NCBI GenBank assembly: GCA_032622095.1
Contig: CP136066.1
Span: forward strand, 134,509,917 to 134,573,916
Direction of reading: 5' to 3'
From: Siphonodentalium dalli
Taxonomy: Eukaryota; Mollusca; Scaphopoda; Gadilida; Siphonodentaliidae
Length of the DNA stretch: 64,000 nt
Shown here: positions 10,030 to 22,552 of the stretch, piece after piece
Layout of the letters: the number at the start of each line of letters is the position of its first letter
Position numbering within the stretch: position 1 is the stretch's first letter
The notes under the pieces: generated by a model
Told to the model about the DNA's origin: nothing
Databases searched by the model: none
The model's input: the letters and a program-made list of their open reading frames with translations, nothing else
Program-made: the position numbers and the translations under genes

Positions 10030-13000
10030 CTTTAGCACGGGCTACAGGTCGTACCTTTGATCATTATGAAATTTGTCATAGCTGTTGACATCAACATAAT
10101 GACATGTAGATGGGAACGAGTCATTTTGGGGTCATTCAGCCAAAAAACATGGCCGCCAGCAGCCATCTTTGATTTTACTCTTTGTATGACTAAATCCTTT
10201 AGCACGGGTTACAGGTCGTACCTTTAGTCTGATCATCATATTTTGTCATGACTGTTGAAATTGGAATGTAGATGGGAACGAGTCATTTTGGGGGCATTCG
10301 GACAAAAAACATGGCCGCCAGCGGCAATCTTGGATTTCAAAATTTAATCCATTAGCTCGGGCCACAGGTCGTACTGTTCGTCTGATCATCATGAAATTTG
10401 TCATGGATGATAATATTGACATGTAGATGGGAACGAGTAATTTTGGAGTCATTCGGCCAAAAAACATGGTCGCCAGCAGCCATCTTAGATTTTACTCTTT
10501 GTATGACTAAATCCTTTAGCACGGGCTACAGGTTGTACCTTTGGTCTGATCTTCATAAAATTTGTCATGAATGTTAATAATGACATGTAGATGGGAACGA
10601 GTCATTTTGGGGTCATTCGGCCTAAAAACATGGTCGCCAGCAGCCATCTTAGATTTTACTCTTTGTATGACTAAATCCTTTAGCACGGGCTACAGGTTGT
10701 ACCTTTGGTCTGATCTTCATAAAATTTGTCATGAATGTTAATAATGACATGTAGATGGGAACGAGTCATTTTGGGGTCATTCGGCCTAAAAACATGGCCG
10801 CCAGCAGCCATCTTGGATTTTACTCTTTGTATGACTAAATTCTTTAGCACGGGCTACAGGTCGTACCTTTAGTCTGATCATCATAAAATTTGTCATGGCT
10901 GTTGAAATTGAATGTAGATGGGAACGAGTCATTTTGGGGTCATTCAGACAAAAAACATGGCCGCCAGCGGCCATCTTGGATTTCAAAATTTAATCCATTA
11001 GCATGGGCCACAGGTCGTACTGTTCGTCTGATCATCATGAAATTTGTCATGGATGTTAATATTGACATGTAGATGGGAACGAGTCATTTTGGGGTCAGTC
11101 CACAGGGGCCTGTAACGCGCTCCGCTGTCTGCCCCCCTTTTGCGCTGCCCATATATACGCGCCTGCTTCACGTTAATGATAGGATAATATTATCCTACCA
11201 TTAACGTGAAGTTACAGGCCCCTGTGGGTCAGTCGGCCAAAAAACATGGCTGCCAGCAGCCATCTTGGATTTTACTCTTTGCATGACTAAATCCTTTGGC
11301 ACGAGCTACAGGTCGTACCTTTAGTCGGATCATCAAGAAATTTGTCATAGCTGTTGACAATGACATGTAGATGGGAACGAGTCATTTTGGGGTCATTCGG
11401 CAAAAAAACATGGCCACCAGCAGCCATCTTGGATTTTACTCTTTGCATGACTAAATCCTTTGGCACGGGCTACAGGTCGTACTTTCGGTCGGATCATCAT
11501 GAAATTTGTCATGGCTGTTGACATGTAGATAGGAACGAATCATTTTGGAGTCATTCAGCCAAAAAACATGGCCGCCAGCAGCCATCTTGTGTTTTACTCT
11601 TGGCATGACTAAATCCTTTGGCACAGGCTACAGGTCGTACCTTTGGTCGGATCATTATGAAATTTGTCATGGCTGTTGTCATTAACATGTAGATGGGAAC
11701 ATGTAAATGGGAACGAGTCATTTTGGGGTCATTCGGCAAAAAAAAGCATGGCCACCAGTGGCCATTTTGGATTTCAAAATTCAATCCATTAGCACAGACT
11801 ACAGGCTGAAGTGTTCATCTGATCATCATGAAATTTGTCGTGGAAGTTAATATTGTGATGTAGATGGGAACGAGTCATTTTGGGGTAATTCGGAAAAAAA
11901 CATGGCCACCAGCAGCCATCTTGGATTTTATTCTTTGCATGACTAAATCCTTGGGCACGGGCTACAGGTCGTACTGTTCATCTGATCATCATGAAATTTG
12001 TCATGGATGTTAATATTGAGATGTAGATGGGAACGAGTAATTTTGGGGTCATTCAGCCATAAAACATGGCCGCCAACAACCATCTTGGATTTTACTCTTT
12101 GCATGACTAAATCCTTTGGCATGGGCTACAGGTCGTACCTTTAGTCGGATTATCATGAAATTTGTCACGGATGTCGACAATGACACGTAGATGGGAACGA
12201 GTCATTTTGGGGTCATTCGGCAAAACAAAAATGGCCGCCAGTGGCCATCTTGGATTTTAAAATTCAAACCATTAGCATGCGCTACAGGTCGTACTTTTTG
12301 TCTGATCATCATGAAATTTGTCATTTAAATTAATATTGACATATAGATGGGAACGAGTCATTTTGGGGTCATTCGGCAAAAAAACATGGCCACCAGCAGC
12401 CATCTTGGATTTTAATCTTTGCATGACTAAATCCTTTGGCACGGGCTACAGGTCGTACTTTCAGTCGGATCATCATGAAATTTGTCATGGGTGTTGACAT
12501 GTAGATGGGAACGAGTCATTTTGGAGTCATTCGGCCAAAAAACATGGCCGCCAGCAGCCATCTTGTGTTTTACTCTTGGCATGACTAAATCCGTTGGCAC
12601 AGGCTACAGGTCGTACCTTTGGTCGGATCATTATGAAATTTGTCATGGCTGTTGTCATTAACATGTAGATGGGAACATGTAAATGGGAACGAGTCATTTT
12701 GGGGTCATTCGGCAAAAAAAAGCATGGCCACCAGTGGCCATTTTGGATTTCAAAATTCAATCCATTAGCACAGACTACAGGCCGAAGTGTTCATCTGATC
12801 ATCATGAAATTTGTTGTGGAAGTTAATATTGTGATGTAGATGGGAACGAGTCATTTTGGGGTCATTCGGAAAAAAACATGGCCACCAGCAGCCATCTTGG
12901 ATTTTACTCTTTGCATGACTAAATCCTTGGGCACGGGCTACAGGTCGTACTGTTCGTCTGATCATCATGAAATTTGTCTTGGATGTTAATATTGAGATGT

Positions 13001-13557
13001 AGATGGGAAACGAGTAATTTTGGGGTCATTCGGCCATAAAACATGGCCGCCAACAACCATCTTGGATTTTACTCTTTGCATGACTAAATCCTTTAGCATG
13101 GGCTACAGGTCGTACCTTTAGTCGGATCATCATGAAATTTGTCACGGATGTCGACAATGACACGTAGATGGGAACGAGTCATTTTGGGGTCATTCGGCAA
13201 AAAAAACATGGCCACCAGTGGCCATCTTGGATTTTAAAATTCAAACCATTAGCATGCGCTACAGGTCGTACTTTTTGTCTGATCATCATGAAATTTGTCA
13301 TTTAAATTAATATTGACATATAGATGGGAACGAGTCACTTTGGGGTCATTCAGCCATAAAACATGGCCACCAGCACTGCAGCAGCCATCTTTGATTTTAC
13401 TCTTTGCATGACTAAATCCTTTGGCACAGGCTACAGGTCGTACCTTTGGTCGGATCATCATGAAATTTGTCATGGCTGTTAACATTGAAATGTAGATGGG
13501 AACGAATCATTTTGGGGTCATTCTGCCATAAAATGTGTCCACTGGCAGCCATCTTGG
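10030..13557 (+). repeat. tandem array of ~163-bp units with a 976-bp higher-order period
   Basis: Each unit carries GGCTACAGGTCGTACCTT, AGATGGGAACGAGTCATTTT and a CAGCAGCCATCTTGGATTTT block. Adjacent near-identical units at 10521 and 10685 set a 164-bp period. From about 11.39 kb the same run of six variant units appears twice with a 976-977 bp offset (for example 11551 and 12527; 12261 and 13238), so a block of six units was copied together. Short open frames on the minus strand at 10246-13485 are translations of the repeat and not genes. Confidence 0.9.
11101..11226. mobile_element. 126-bp hAT-type MITE inside one satellite unit
   Basis: Ends CACAGGGGCCTGTAAC and its complement; GGTCAGTC flanks both sides (11093-11100, 11227-11234), an 8-bp duplication that matches the consensus position GGTCATTC in neighbouring units apart from one base. 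The right half also contains an inner stem (TCACGTTAATG / CATTAACGTGA). Confidence 0.85.
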
Positions 13558-13565
13558 TTTTTACT

Positions 13566-16500
13566 TAGGCCCCTGCGAAGCTTCGAGATTCGATTCGCAA
13601 ATCGGTCGTCCTGATTCGATTCGATTCGAATTGACTGTCCGATTCGAGTATTTTCGAATCATTCATGATCAGACATCATATATAGGCAATCAACTGTCAT
13701 AACCCGATGAAAACAACCCAATTGTTATGCCCTGTAAACAAAGAAATAATCGTGCGCCTCGAGACATCGAGATCAAACGGATCGCGGCGTCGACCAATGA
13801 TCTATATATAGAACCAAGGTAGGTAATGTCGTAATGACTATTGAAGTGACGTAATTGGGAATTCCTGAGGCGCGTGTTTACAAAATAATATAAAACCAAA
13901 ATGGCTGAGTTTCGTTGCCTGTTCAATTTATTAAAAGACGAGAACAAATATGCGTGTAAGCACTGCCCCACACTTTTGTCTGTTCAACCCACGGGTACAA
14001 CAACACACCTTAGGCTGCATGTCCAGCGGAAGCACCCCGCTCTGTTTGAGAGAACGATACAGACGGAAAATTAAAAAAAGCCGAAAGTTGAACTTCCAGA
14101 AAATTCACAAGTAGGTGATCATGATTCTGCACCCAAGAAACAGTCCACGATGGGCCAACATTTCGTCCCCAAACGCATAATTATGCCAGATACAAAAAAA
14201 AAGTTTGATGCAGCCCTTCTAACATTTGTTGTCGTTGATGGGAGACCTTTTGAGTCTGGCCGGCGAAGGGTTCAAAAAAATGTGTGATGTGCTCACTGGA
14301 GGAAGTTATGACCCACCCCACCCCACAACGCTATCAAAAAAAGTAAATGACCTGAGAGAGTCAATGGAGGGTAGTTTGAAGGCCTATTTGAAAACTGATA
14401 TCGGGAAATCCAAAGTTTCAGTCACTTTCGATCACTGGAAGTCCGACAACAACAGTAATTATCTTGTGCTGACCACCCATTATGTAAGCGTCGAATGGAA
14501 GTTTGTCACAAGATGTTTGTCCGTGATCAATTTAGAGGACAATGAAGCCGATCACATGGCAAATGCTACAGAGAAACTGATCAGAGCTCAGTTTGTTAAA
14601 TATGGGTTGGATTTAAGTAGGGTCATGTTCGCCACCACGGACACAACAAATGTGATACCATGCACAGCACGTCAGCTGGGAATTTCCTGGTGGGTTGCGC
14701 TGCCCACAAACTACAGCTGGCCATTAATGCAGCTCTGAATGCACAACCAGCTATAAATAACCTTATAAAGGAGGTACACAAGATTTCTGGATTTTTTAAT
14801 GCCTCAACCATCGGACTGGCTGCATTACATAAGCATCAGGCGCAAACTTCAGACCCAGCCCATAATGAAAGTTGTGAAACAAAAAATCTCAAGGAGTCTG
14901 ATCCACCACTTGATGTGTCAACCAGATTTAATAGTATATTTATGCTTATGGAATGGTTTGAGAGAAATCAAGTGGCGGTATCCTTGGTACTCGTGGAATG
15001 CCAAGCCAGAAAAAGTTGTGCTACCACTCCACCACCAGCTTTGACAAAACCTTTAAACGACGTTTTGAAAGCAATTCTCCCCATTTTGAAACCAACAGCC
15101 GAGGCCACTTCCATATTGAGCGCCAACAAGATCGTCACAGTATCAATAATGCCGTGGTGTATCCATGTCTTGAAGCAGGAGTTGCGTCTTGAACCTGCAG
15201 CAGGTGTTAAAACGTTCAGAGACAAACTGTTGTCCGAACTTTAATCACGATTTGACCTAACACGGCCCCATCTGCTAGCTGGAAACTTCCTGGATCCTCG
15301 TTTTAAAGGAGTCACGAGCATTGGGGCAGTGAAGAATTTTATTGCGGAGTGTCTGCAATATCATGGTCATGTGGATGACGGTGTGAAGTCAAAAAATCCG
15401 ACCCAGAGCTCACAGCGAGAAAACACCACTGGAGTTGATAATACGCGAGATAATGCTGGTCAACGAAAGTGTTTGATGGATACGATGTTTCAGGAAGTTA
15501 AGGATAGGCATACAGAGCAGAGTCAAACGGGCGAAGAGGCGACTTCACTACCCGCTCGAGTGGATTCTGAGATGGAATCCTACCAGCGTATGTCGTTACT
15601 TCCAAGATCTGAAAGTCCACTGAAATTCTGGAAGCTCCATGCCGAAATATACCCTCTCCTTGCAGAAGCAGCGAAGGATTTTTTATCCATTCAGGCTACG
15701 AACTGTTCGTCCGAGAGGGTCAATTCTACGGGAAGCAACCTTATTAGTGACCAACGACATAGCATGTGACGATACAACACGGAAACACTCATATGGGCGA
15801 GGAATAACGCGGATCTTATACTACATCGTCGATGAGTTCCCGGGAGGAACAATTATTTGTCTGACTGTGGTATTGTGTGTGGCAAAAAAGACAATTTGAT
15901 GTTACCTTTCAGTGACTTAAATTTGATTTAAATTTTCAAATTGCCCAAAATGGCAAATGAACATTCATTCTGGAAAGTCGGACAGGCTTTTGTTTGTTTT
16001 TCGATTTATTAATAAAGTGCATTTCCTAATTTTATTCCAATTTCCAACACCCATGTTTTTTGATTTCATGATAGTTGATTGACAGCCATGCATCATGCAC
16101 GATGCATGGTACCTTTATCGTTCATGGCACAGATACTTGAGTTTCTGATCGAAAATGAGCTTTTCTGACAACACACTCAGATATAAAAATAATAATTGAC
16201 TATTATAGTTATATCTGAGACTCCTGAGTATGTTGTCATAAAAGCTCATATTCGGTCAAAAATCCAGCAAAAGTTACTGTGTTCGCGGCAAATCAGATAC
16301 AAGCCGTCAGTGGAACAGAACTAATGCGACAATCATGTTATTTGCACCATAGACTAAAAATAGGACGAATTTATATAGAGTTACGCCTCATTAATCAACA
16401 CTGGGGTACAATCGATAGCTCGCGACATATCGTAACGTTGTTAATTTTTTGATCGAAAAGTATGACTATTTTGCGCGATGGTTAACGCTGATGTTTGAAC

Positions 16501-16734
16501 CCGAGCCATGTAAATGACTAAATAGTACATTATATTCTTAATTTCTTATGCAGAAGAAATGAAAATAATACACACGTCGAGTTGTTTATGATTTACACGA
16601 ATCTAATGGTGTTCGTTCAACTTTTCTCCGGTACAATCATGCTAAATTTCGATGTCCGCAAAAGGTGTAGATTCGATTCGCGAATCATTCTCGTGATTCG
16701 ATTCAAAATGAAATCCCTGATTCGCAGGGCCCTA
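13566..16734 (+). mobile_element. formerly autonomous hAT transposon inserted into the tandem array
   Basis: Left end TAGGCCCCTGCGAA, right end the complement of TAGGGCCCTGCGAA; TTTTTACT flanks both sides (13558-13565, 16735-16742), a perfect 8-bp duplication within the satellite unit. Both ends are rich in GATTCGATTCG motifs. It carries a broken BED-finger hAT transposase at 13901-15830; the remaining 3' 0.9 kb is AT-rich with no frame. It is the only element in the window with a recognisable transposase. Confidence 0.9.
13901..15830 (+). pseudogene. hAT transposase (ZBED-like), decayed
   Basis: The chosen start (13901) opens a BED-type zinc finger (CKHC pair, then HLRLHVQRKH). The RNase-H-like core follows with the TFDHWKS aspartate near 14428, a TTD motif near 14636 and the GCAAHKLQL C-x2-H-type motif near 14690; the C-terminal dimerisation region ends with SSERVNSTGSN near 15710. 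Breaks: in-frame stops at 14072-14074, 15242-15244 and 15767-15769, and frame changes near 14250 (a T run) and near 14655. No active protein can be made. The family and its motifs are well established; identification is by motif order. Confidence 0.88.
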
Positions 16735-17099
16735 TTTTTACTCTTTGCATAACTAAATCCTTTGGCACACCCTACAGTCCACTTCCCTCATTTGATCATC
16801 ACCAAACTTTTTATTAATCTTGATATAGATCTACTAGATGCAATAAGCTATCAAATGTTTTTTTGAATTTCATTGGAATAATAGCTGTCAGCAACCATCT
16901 TGGATTTTACTTTGTATACTAGTATATCTCTTCATGTTGATAATCTAGTATTGCTTAGACCTTTCAACTTTCCGCATTCCTAATGGCTCCATTGACTGTA
17001 ACATATGAAATTATTCCCTTTCCAAGTTGAGCTACAGTGTCATTGACACTTTCATATTAATTTTATTTCAATTATTTTATTATAAAATGAGATGATTAA

Positions 17100-17220
17100 A
17101 AGGGACAATTAATTGTTCTATTTTTAGAACAGGTGATATCATGTAGCAATAGAGATCATTAGAGTGATCCCATTGCTACACTCCGAATGCCAAATGTCGC
17201 AGATTATCATTTGCATTGTT
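17100..17220. repeat. short hairpins between the two arrays
   Basis: GACAATTAATTGTTC and TTCTATTTTTAGAA are small palindromes, and TGTAGCAATAGAGATCATTA is partly mirrored by TAGAGTGATCCCATTGCTACA. They may be the end of a small mobile element; boundaries were not found. Confidence 0.35.
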
Positions 17221-18270
17221 TTTAGTCGAGTTTTTCTCGACTTATAGTTTGATGAGGGACGGTGGGCGGGCGGGCGGCGGACGGGCGGGCGGGCAGGCGG
17301 GCGGGCGGGCGACGTGTTTTGCTTATAACTCAACCGTTTATTGACGGATTAAAAAAAATTTGGTGTGTGAGTACATATCCATGCACGTAAGCTGCAGACA
17401 AAAAAATCGGGTTCGTCCGCACATTTATTACAGAGTTATGGCCCTTTGCCATTTTTCACTGATTTTAGGCTCGTTAGCACAACAACTTCAACAAACGTTA
17501 TCTGATTCGATTGAAATTTGGGATATAGGTGTCTCCCAAGAATATCTCGGACGAGTTCGAAAACCGGCCTGGTCCGATAAAATTTGATAGAGTTATGGCC
17601 CTTAATTAGTCATTTTTCACAAATTTTCAGCTCGTTAGCGCGATAACTTCAACAAACGTTATCCGATTTGATTGAAATTTGGTATATAGGTGTCTCCCAA
17701 GAATATCTCGGATGAGTTCGAAAACCGGCCTGGTCCGATAAAATTTGATAGAGTTATGGCCCTTAATTAGTCATTTTTCACGAATTTTCAGCTCGTTAGC
17801 GCGATATCTTCAACAAACGTTATCCGATTTGATTGAAATTTGGTATATAGGTGTCTCCCAAGAATATCTCGGACGAGTTCGAAAACCGGCCTGGTCCGAT
17901 AAAATTTGATAGAGTTATGGCCCTTAATTAGTCATTTTTCACGAATTTTCAGCTCGTTAGCGCGATAACTTCAACAAACGTCATCCGATTCAACTAAAAT
18001 TTGGTATATAAGTGTCTTCCAATAATATCCTGGACGAGTTCGAAAACCAGCCTGGCCCAATAAAATTTGATAGAGTTATGGCCCTTAATTAGTCATTTTT
18101 CGTGAATTTTTAGCTCGTTAGCGCGATAACTTCAACAAACGTCCTCCGATTTGTTTAAAATTTGGAATAGACATACTTGCCAAGAATATTTCGGACGAGT
18201 TCGAAAACCAGCCTGGCCCGATAAAATTTGATGGAGTTATGGCTCTTAATTAGTCATTTTTCGATTTTAC
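17221..18270 (+). repeat. second tandem array, 161-bp period, with GGGC-rich leader
   Basis: GAGTTATGG recurs at 17433, 17590, 17751, 17912, 18073 and 18234, giving exact 161-bp spacing for the last five. Units contain TTAGCGCGATAACTTCAACA and GACGAGTTCGAAAACC. The leader starts with the stem AGTCGAGTTTTTCTCGACT (17225) followed by a (GGGC)n-type run (about 17262-17310). The architecture (terminal stem, simple repeat, tandem core) again suggests a Helitron-like non-autonomous element, but the 3' end was not delimited. Confidence 0.75.
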
Positions 18271-19500
18271 CTATTAATTAGTCTACCGATACTGATGCAC
18301 ACCAATTGGCGGTAGCCACCGGCGGTAAGCCACCGAAAACGAGACACAGCATCTCTGATGCCACCTCTTATATTCCATTGTCATAAGAGATAATGAGTCT
18401 AATCAATGTTTATTTGTGACAAAATTACACAATAAAATTTTGGTCTCTGTTAACAGTAACCACTATTGTTTGTTAGCTAAACAATCACACTTGTTTATAC
18501 CGTAACATATTCGATATATAATCAATTTGAACCCATAGAAGAATTTCCGGACAGGAGTCTTCGATTCATATCTTAATATGTTTTACCCCGGTAACTATAT
18601 AGCAAATGTGTACAAAGAGATAGACCATCTTTGAACTATATAGATAACATATCCTGTGTTTATGGTGGTCCTATTAAATGGACAACAATGTCATGATTGT
18701 AAACCAAACTGTGGAAAACTTTGTTTCGAAAACATCTCCCACCCCGATCTCCACACTAGTGTGCATTACGAAAGAAATTGTGAAACAAATTACCCTGAAT
18801 TTGATTTGTGCACGAAGAGTCATGAATATGCCAATTTCTTTTCTATCAGATAAGGAGTTGTCAACATTGCAGATCAGACGTAGTCAAATATGCACACACA
18901 TGTCAGCAAAAAACATCTCTGAAAGTGATGAAATTCGATCCTACTTTTACTGATATTGACACAGGACGTCTACAAACTATTCAGAAGAAGTATTTGTTTT
19001 TAATAGATTATAATAGCTGTAAATTTCTTCGAAATTAAGGAAAATGCGAGTGTCATGGCATAAAATGACAAAAATACAGGTTTGTTGTCATTTTGTGTGA
19101 CATTTCATACACTTCCAAATGTCGCCCAATCACATTGCTATTGCATAAAGAATACGTTAACAACTTAATATCACTCTAACTAACGCGCACAAACTAAGAA
19201 AATAAAAACAAATACTTACTGGCGTGGCACTTGAAAAAAATTATATTTAGCATGCAGAGCAGCAGTTCCTGCAAGCAGATTAGAGTTTTAGGTGCAGATC
19301 AGGCCATTTGATTACGCAGTGTGATAGTAAGGAATTAATTATATATATTCATAACATACCGTGGACAAGAGTGCAGTGCTTGGTGTTGCACATTTTGTCA
19401 ATGTTTTATGAGCCGGCAGAGCAGGATGGCTGACGGTCAGCTATAGCCAAAATATGTCAGCCTCTATGAGTCATACTGAGCTCAATTAACATTAGTAACC
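18271..19500. other. upstream region of the kelch-like gene
   Basis: No exon is convincing. Overlapping plus-strand frames at 18656-18953 lack recognisable motifs. The promoter and the non-coding 5' exon of the downstream gene may lie here, because a 3' splice site precedes its coding exon. Confidence 0.35.
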
Positions 19501-19514
19501 TCATTCCATTTCAG
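19499..19514 (+). other. 3' splice site before the kelch coding exon
   Basis: CCTCATTCCATTTCAG is a good pyrimidine tract plus AG, 36 bases before the start codon. It implies at least one upstream non-coding exon. Confidence 0.55.
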
Positions 19515-19550
19515 GCAATACTTGGTTAAACAAAACATCTCATCACTCCA

Positions 19551-21248
19551 ATGATGGCAGAAACTCCAAGGATGACAGATACTGATCCCTTCTTGAAGGG
19601 GATAAATAGGATGTGGAATGAGGGCGCCTACTCAGATGTCACCATAAAGGTTGGAGATCAAACTTATCAGTGTCACCGTGTGGTGTTGGCTGCAATATCA
19701 GACTATTTTCATGCCATGTTCTCATCAGGAATGAAAGAGTCCAATGAGGGTAATGTGAATTTAGAGGGCATTGACAACCAAACGTTCCAAGACACTCTAC
19801 AGTTTATATACCAAGGACCTAATCCAGTGACAACTGATAATGCTGTTAAGATTCTGCAAGCTGCAGTAAGATTGCAAATCATATCCCTTCAGGAGCACTG
19901 CGAGAGTCTTCTTGATACAGAGTTGAATTTGGAAAACTGCGTTGGATTCTGGAAGCTTGCTACCCAATACAACTGCTCACACTTACAAAAAAGTAGCCTT
20001 AATTACACAACATCTCATTTCTCAAAAATCGCTAATTCGGTAGATTTCTTATCCTTGGATGAAAAAAGTATCATTGATGTAATACAACAGGATGCTTTGA
20101 ACATTGAAAGTGAAGAAATGGTGTATGAGGCTGTCATGAACTGGATAACATTGAATGATTGTAAAAACAAACAACTGGAAGATGTATTTAGCTATATTCG
20201 ACTTAGGTTCACCAGCATTGAGTTTTTAGATAAAATTTTGGAGAACCCAATAATAAAAGACAGCATCCCATGCCAGCAGATGGTTGAAGAGGCAAGGTGT
20301 TGTATCATGATGCCAAAAACAAATGAGCCTTCAACAGAAAATAAAAGAATTAGGCATAATCGTCCTCGCTGTGAGAAAGTCCTTTGTGTTATAGGGGCTC
20401 GTAGCAGAGAGCCGAACCCTTCAAGAACAGATCTAACTTGCTTTAGCTTTGGTCACAATTCACAGTTTCAACTGGTATCTTTGCCATTTGAGCCAGGAGC
20501 AGGATTTTCCGTTTGTAGTGACGACATCAATATATATTTGTCTGGTGGTTACATCGGGCATGAACGCTTTGCTGGATATGACGGAGCCATGAACTCATGG
20601 GTTGAAATGCAGTCAATGCACAATGGTAGATGGTGTCATACTATGGTCATGATTGGAAATGACATATTTGCATTGGGTGGATACGATAGCAGTACTTCAT
20701 CAAGTGCATGCTTGGTGTCGATCGAGAAATATAATTTGTTTGAAGGATCCTGGAAATTAGATGGTGAATTGCTATCGGCTGTTGCGGCTATTTCTGCAGC
20801 TGTGTTAGATGGAAAGATTTACATCTTTGGTGGAAGAAATGGCAGTGGCGATAGCTTAGCCAATATTCAGAGCTATGATGTTGGAACTAAGCAAACAACA
20901 GTGGTTGCTATGATGCCAAGTCCGTCTCTCTACACATCAGCAGTAGCATTCAATAATAATGTGTACATCACATGTAGAAACGGAACAATTGTTGAGTTTT
21001 CAAAAGAAAACAACACCTGCTCAGTAGTATGTAATACAGATAGTTTTGATCATTTTAACTGTACCGTTCATGGTGGCTGTATTTTGATTGTTGCCAGCAA
21101 GCACCAATCAGGTCACTATCTCATTTTCAATCCTGTCGATAAGAGTATTACCAAGATTTCTAAGAAATTATCAGCTCTGCTATCTAACATCCAGTGCACT
21201 GAGATATTCATTAACAAATCATTCATTAGACATACTACCACATCTTGA
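19551..21248 (+). CDS. kelch-like protein (BTB-BACK-kelch)
   Basis: An uninterrupted 565-codon frame. Residues about 19-125 form a BTB/POZ domain (SDVTIKV, then CHRVVLAAISDYFHAMFSSG); about 130-235 form a BACK domain (NCVGFWKLATQY, EMVYEAVMNWI); from about 275 the frame folds as kelch repeats, with GG doublets at YLSGGY, FALGGY and YIFGGR and degenerate flanking blades. Family knowledge: such proteins usually dimerise through BTB, bind cullin-3 and present substrates to the ubiquitin ligase; the substrate cannot be read from the sequence. The start is the first of two adjacent ATGs. The length is typical of the family, and the whole coding region is in one exon. The exact KLHL orthologue is undecided. 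Confidence 0.95.
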   Translation: MMAETPRMTDTDPFLKGINRMWNEGAYSDVTIKVGDQTYQCHRVVLAAISDYFHAMFSSGMKESNEGNVNLEGIDNQTFQDTLQFIYQGPNPVTTDNAVKILQAAVRLQIISLQEHCESLLDTELNLENCVGFWKLATQYNCSHLQKSSLNYTTSHFSKIANSVDFLSLDEKSIIDVIQQDALNIESEEMVYEAVMNWITLNDCKNKQLEDVFSYIRLRFTSIEFLDKILENPIIKDSIPCQQMVEEARCCIMMPKTNEPSTENKRIRHNRPRCEKVLCVIGARSREPNPSRTDLTCFSFGHNSQFQLVSLPFEPGAGFSVCSDDINIYLSGGYIGHERFAGYDGAMNSWVEMQSMHNGRWCHTMVMIGNDIFALGGYDSSTSSSACLVSIEKYNLFEGSWKLDGELLSAVAAISAAVLDGKIYIFGGRNGSGDSLANIQSYDVGTKQTTVVAMMPSPSLYTSAVAFNNNVYITCRNGTIVEFSKENNTCSVVCNTDSFDHFNCTVHGGCILIVASKHQSGHYLIFNPVDKSITKISKKLSALLSNIQCTEIFINKSFIRHTTTS

Positions 21249-22190
21249 ATGTTAACAGATTTATATCATATTATTATGCATTTTAGGGACTATTCCAAGG
21301 TTTAACTCATCTTCCCCCAAGTCCCATAACAATTTTCACCAACAACACAAAAATGTATATGTATGGGGTAATAAGTAGTTAAATGACAACTCCATCAGTC
21401 ACTATCAATCCACTGGAGTTGAACTGGCCCATTCTATAATTCTTAACAATTAGCATATACACCAGATACTAACAATAATTACATGATTCCGACTTGGCAT
21501 CAAGACAATCCATTAAAATATAGTTAAAGTTACACGTATGGCCTGAAACTGTTAGTCGATGGGAACCAGAACAATAACTGTTAACATATTGCACAAATAT
21601 AAATAAACAGGCCACATGTTGACAAAGTAACATGTAGTTCTTGGCTTTACGCGACACATGCGTCATATGGTACCAGGTCAATTAGACATTTGAAGTGATC
21701 ACCTGTACACTTTTGATTGCCAAATTCACATTATACTTTAATATTTTGCTGTTGTTTGGTAATCATGTCACACACCCACACAGCTGGTCATGAGAAATTT
21801 GGGTAAACACCAGATTATTCGGGCCTATAAAGGATTTTCCGAAACGATGCACATTAGGATATAATTTTAATTTATTAATATTTTCTCACAATCTCCATCA
21901 GCACAGATATCTGAGATGAAACTTTGTATAAAAGGTCCATCTGGAGTTATTCATATTTTATGATCTAGAGTTATCTTTCTTTTTTCTGGATCTGCTTCAT
22001 TTTGTGTGTTCACACAGATATCCCAGGCCATCCCAACCACAGGTCCCCTGGTGCAACAACCCCACCATGAGTCTATATCTTAATACAAGGTTTATAACTA
22101 TCGGACCTATATTGACCATAGACTCACTTGCGGTCAAAATTCATCAAAATCCCCTGTGCATGAGATAATGTATTAACCCTTTCAGTGCCA
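21249..22190 (+). other. 3' region of the kelch-like gene and spacer
   Basis: A canonical AATAAA lies at 21602-21607, about 350 bases after the stop, and is a reasonable polyadenylation signal. Beyond it no gene or clear repeat is seen up to 22.19 kb. A minus-strand frame at 21469-21681 has no support. Confidence 0.4.
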
Positions 22191-22194
22191 AGTC

Positions 22195-22310
22195 TGATTT
22201 TTGTATCAACCTATATACCCTGTGCAAAATGCATTCTCTTATATATGCGAGTCGACCATAGGTCGCCTCGCATATATAAGAGAATGCATTGCATTGGCCG
22301 AACAAATTTT
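22195..22310. repeat. hairpin repeat, 'TATATAAGAGAATGCATT' family, copy 1
   Basis: ATGCATTCTCTTATATATGC (22210) is followed after a GAG-TCGACCATAGGTCGC-CTC centre by its complement (to 22288). Diverged copies lie near 23525-23660, 48280-48420 and 50490-50620, each next to a phrase like 'CCCTTTCA/CCATGGAAGGGTTAA'. A small foldback family. Confidence 0.75.
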
Positions 22311-22552
22311 CATCATTTGTTATTATTTTTTACAATTTTAATAATTTTTTCTTATATTCTACTCTCTTTCTGTGCCAGACTTATTTTGTAGGTTTAGTGC
22401 CAGGGAATCTTACGTTTTTCATGGGTATCAAAATTATTACTATGTGATAGTATTGAGTTATAACATGCCCCTAAGGTTTTTACCAGTTTGTTTTTAAATT
22501 CGCTATAGCATGCTTAAGCATACCCAAGCCTTGAAATATTGTCTTGTCATTT

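Larger units (their letters stand above)
9941..17055 (+). mobile_element. giant Helitron-like (Helentron/HINE, 'pearl'-type) element with tandem core
   Basis: The 5' end TAGCTCAACTTTACTTTGTA and the 3' end (AAGTTGAGCT then the short hairpin AGTGTCATTGACACT and TTTCAT) are the same as in the 402-bp element at 24831-25232, whose empty site is also in this window. Between them are about 3.5 kb of 163-bp units and a tail. There are no TSDs; the left end carries a palindrome (AAAGTTTGAGCT versus AGCTCAACTTT). A hAT transposon (13566-16734) interrupts it. No Rep/helicase is encoded, so it is non-autonomous. The class name rests on structure, not on a protein. Confidence 0.7.

Noticed and set aside
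10246-13485. Several minus-strand frames of 60-80 codons with similar proteins
   Set aside because: They repeat with the satellite period and are translations of the tandem unit; no independent coding signal.
14623-15225. Minus-strand frames opposite the hAT transposase
   Set aside because: Shadows of the transposase coding strand; no motifs.
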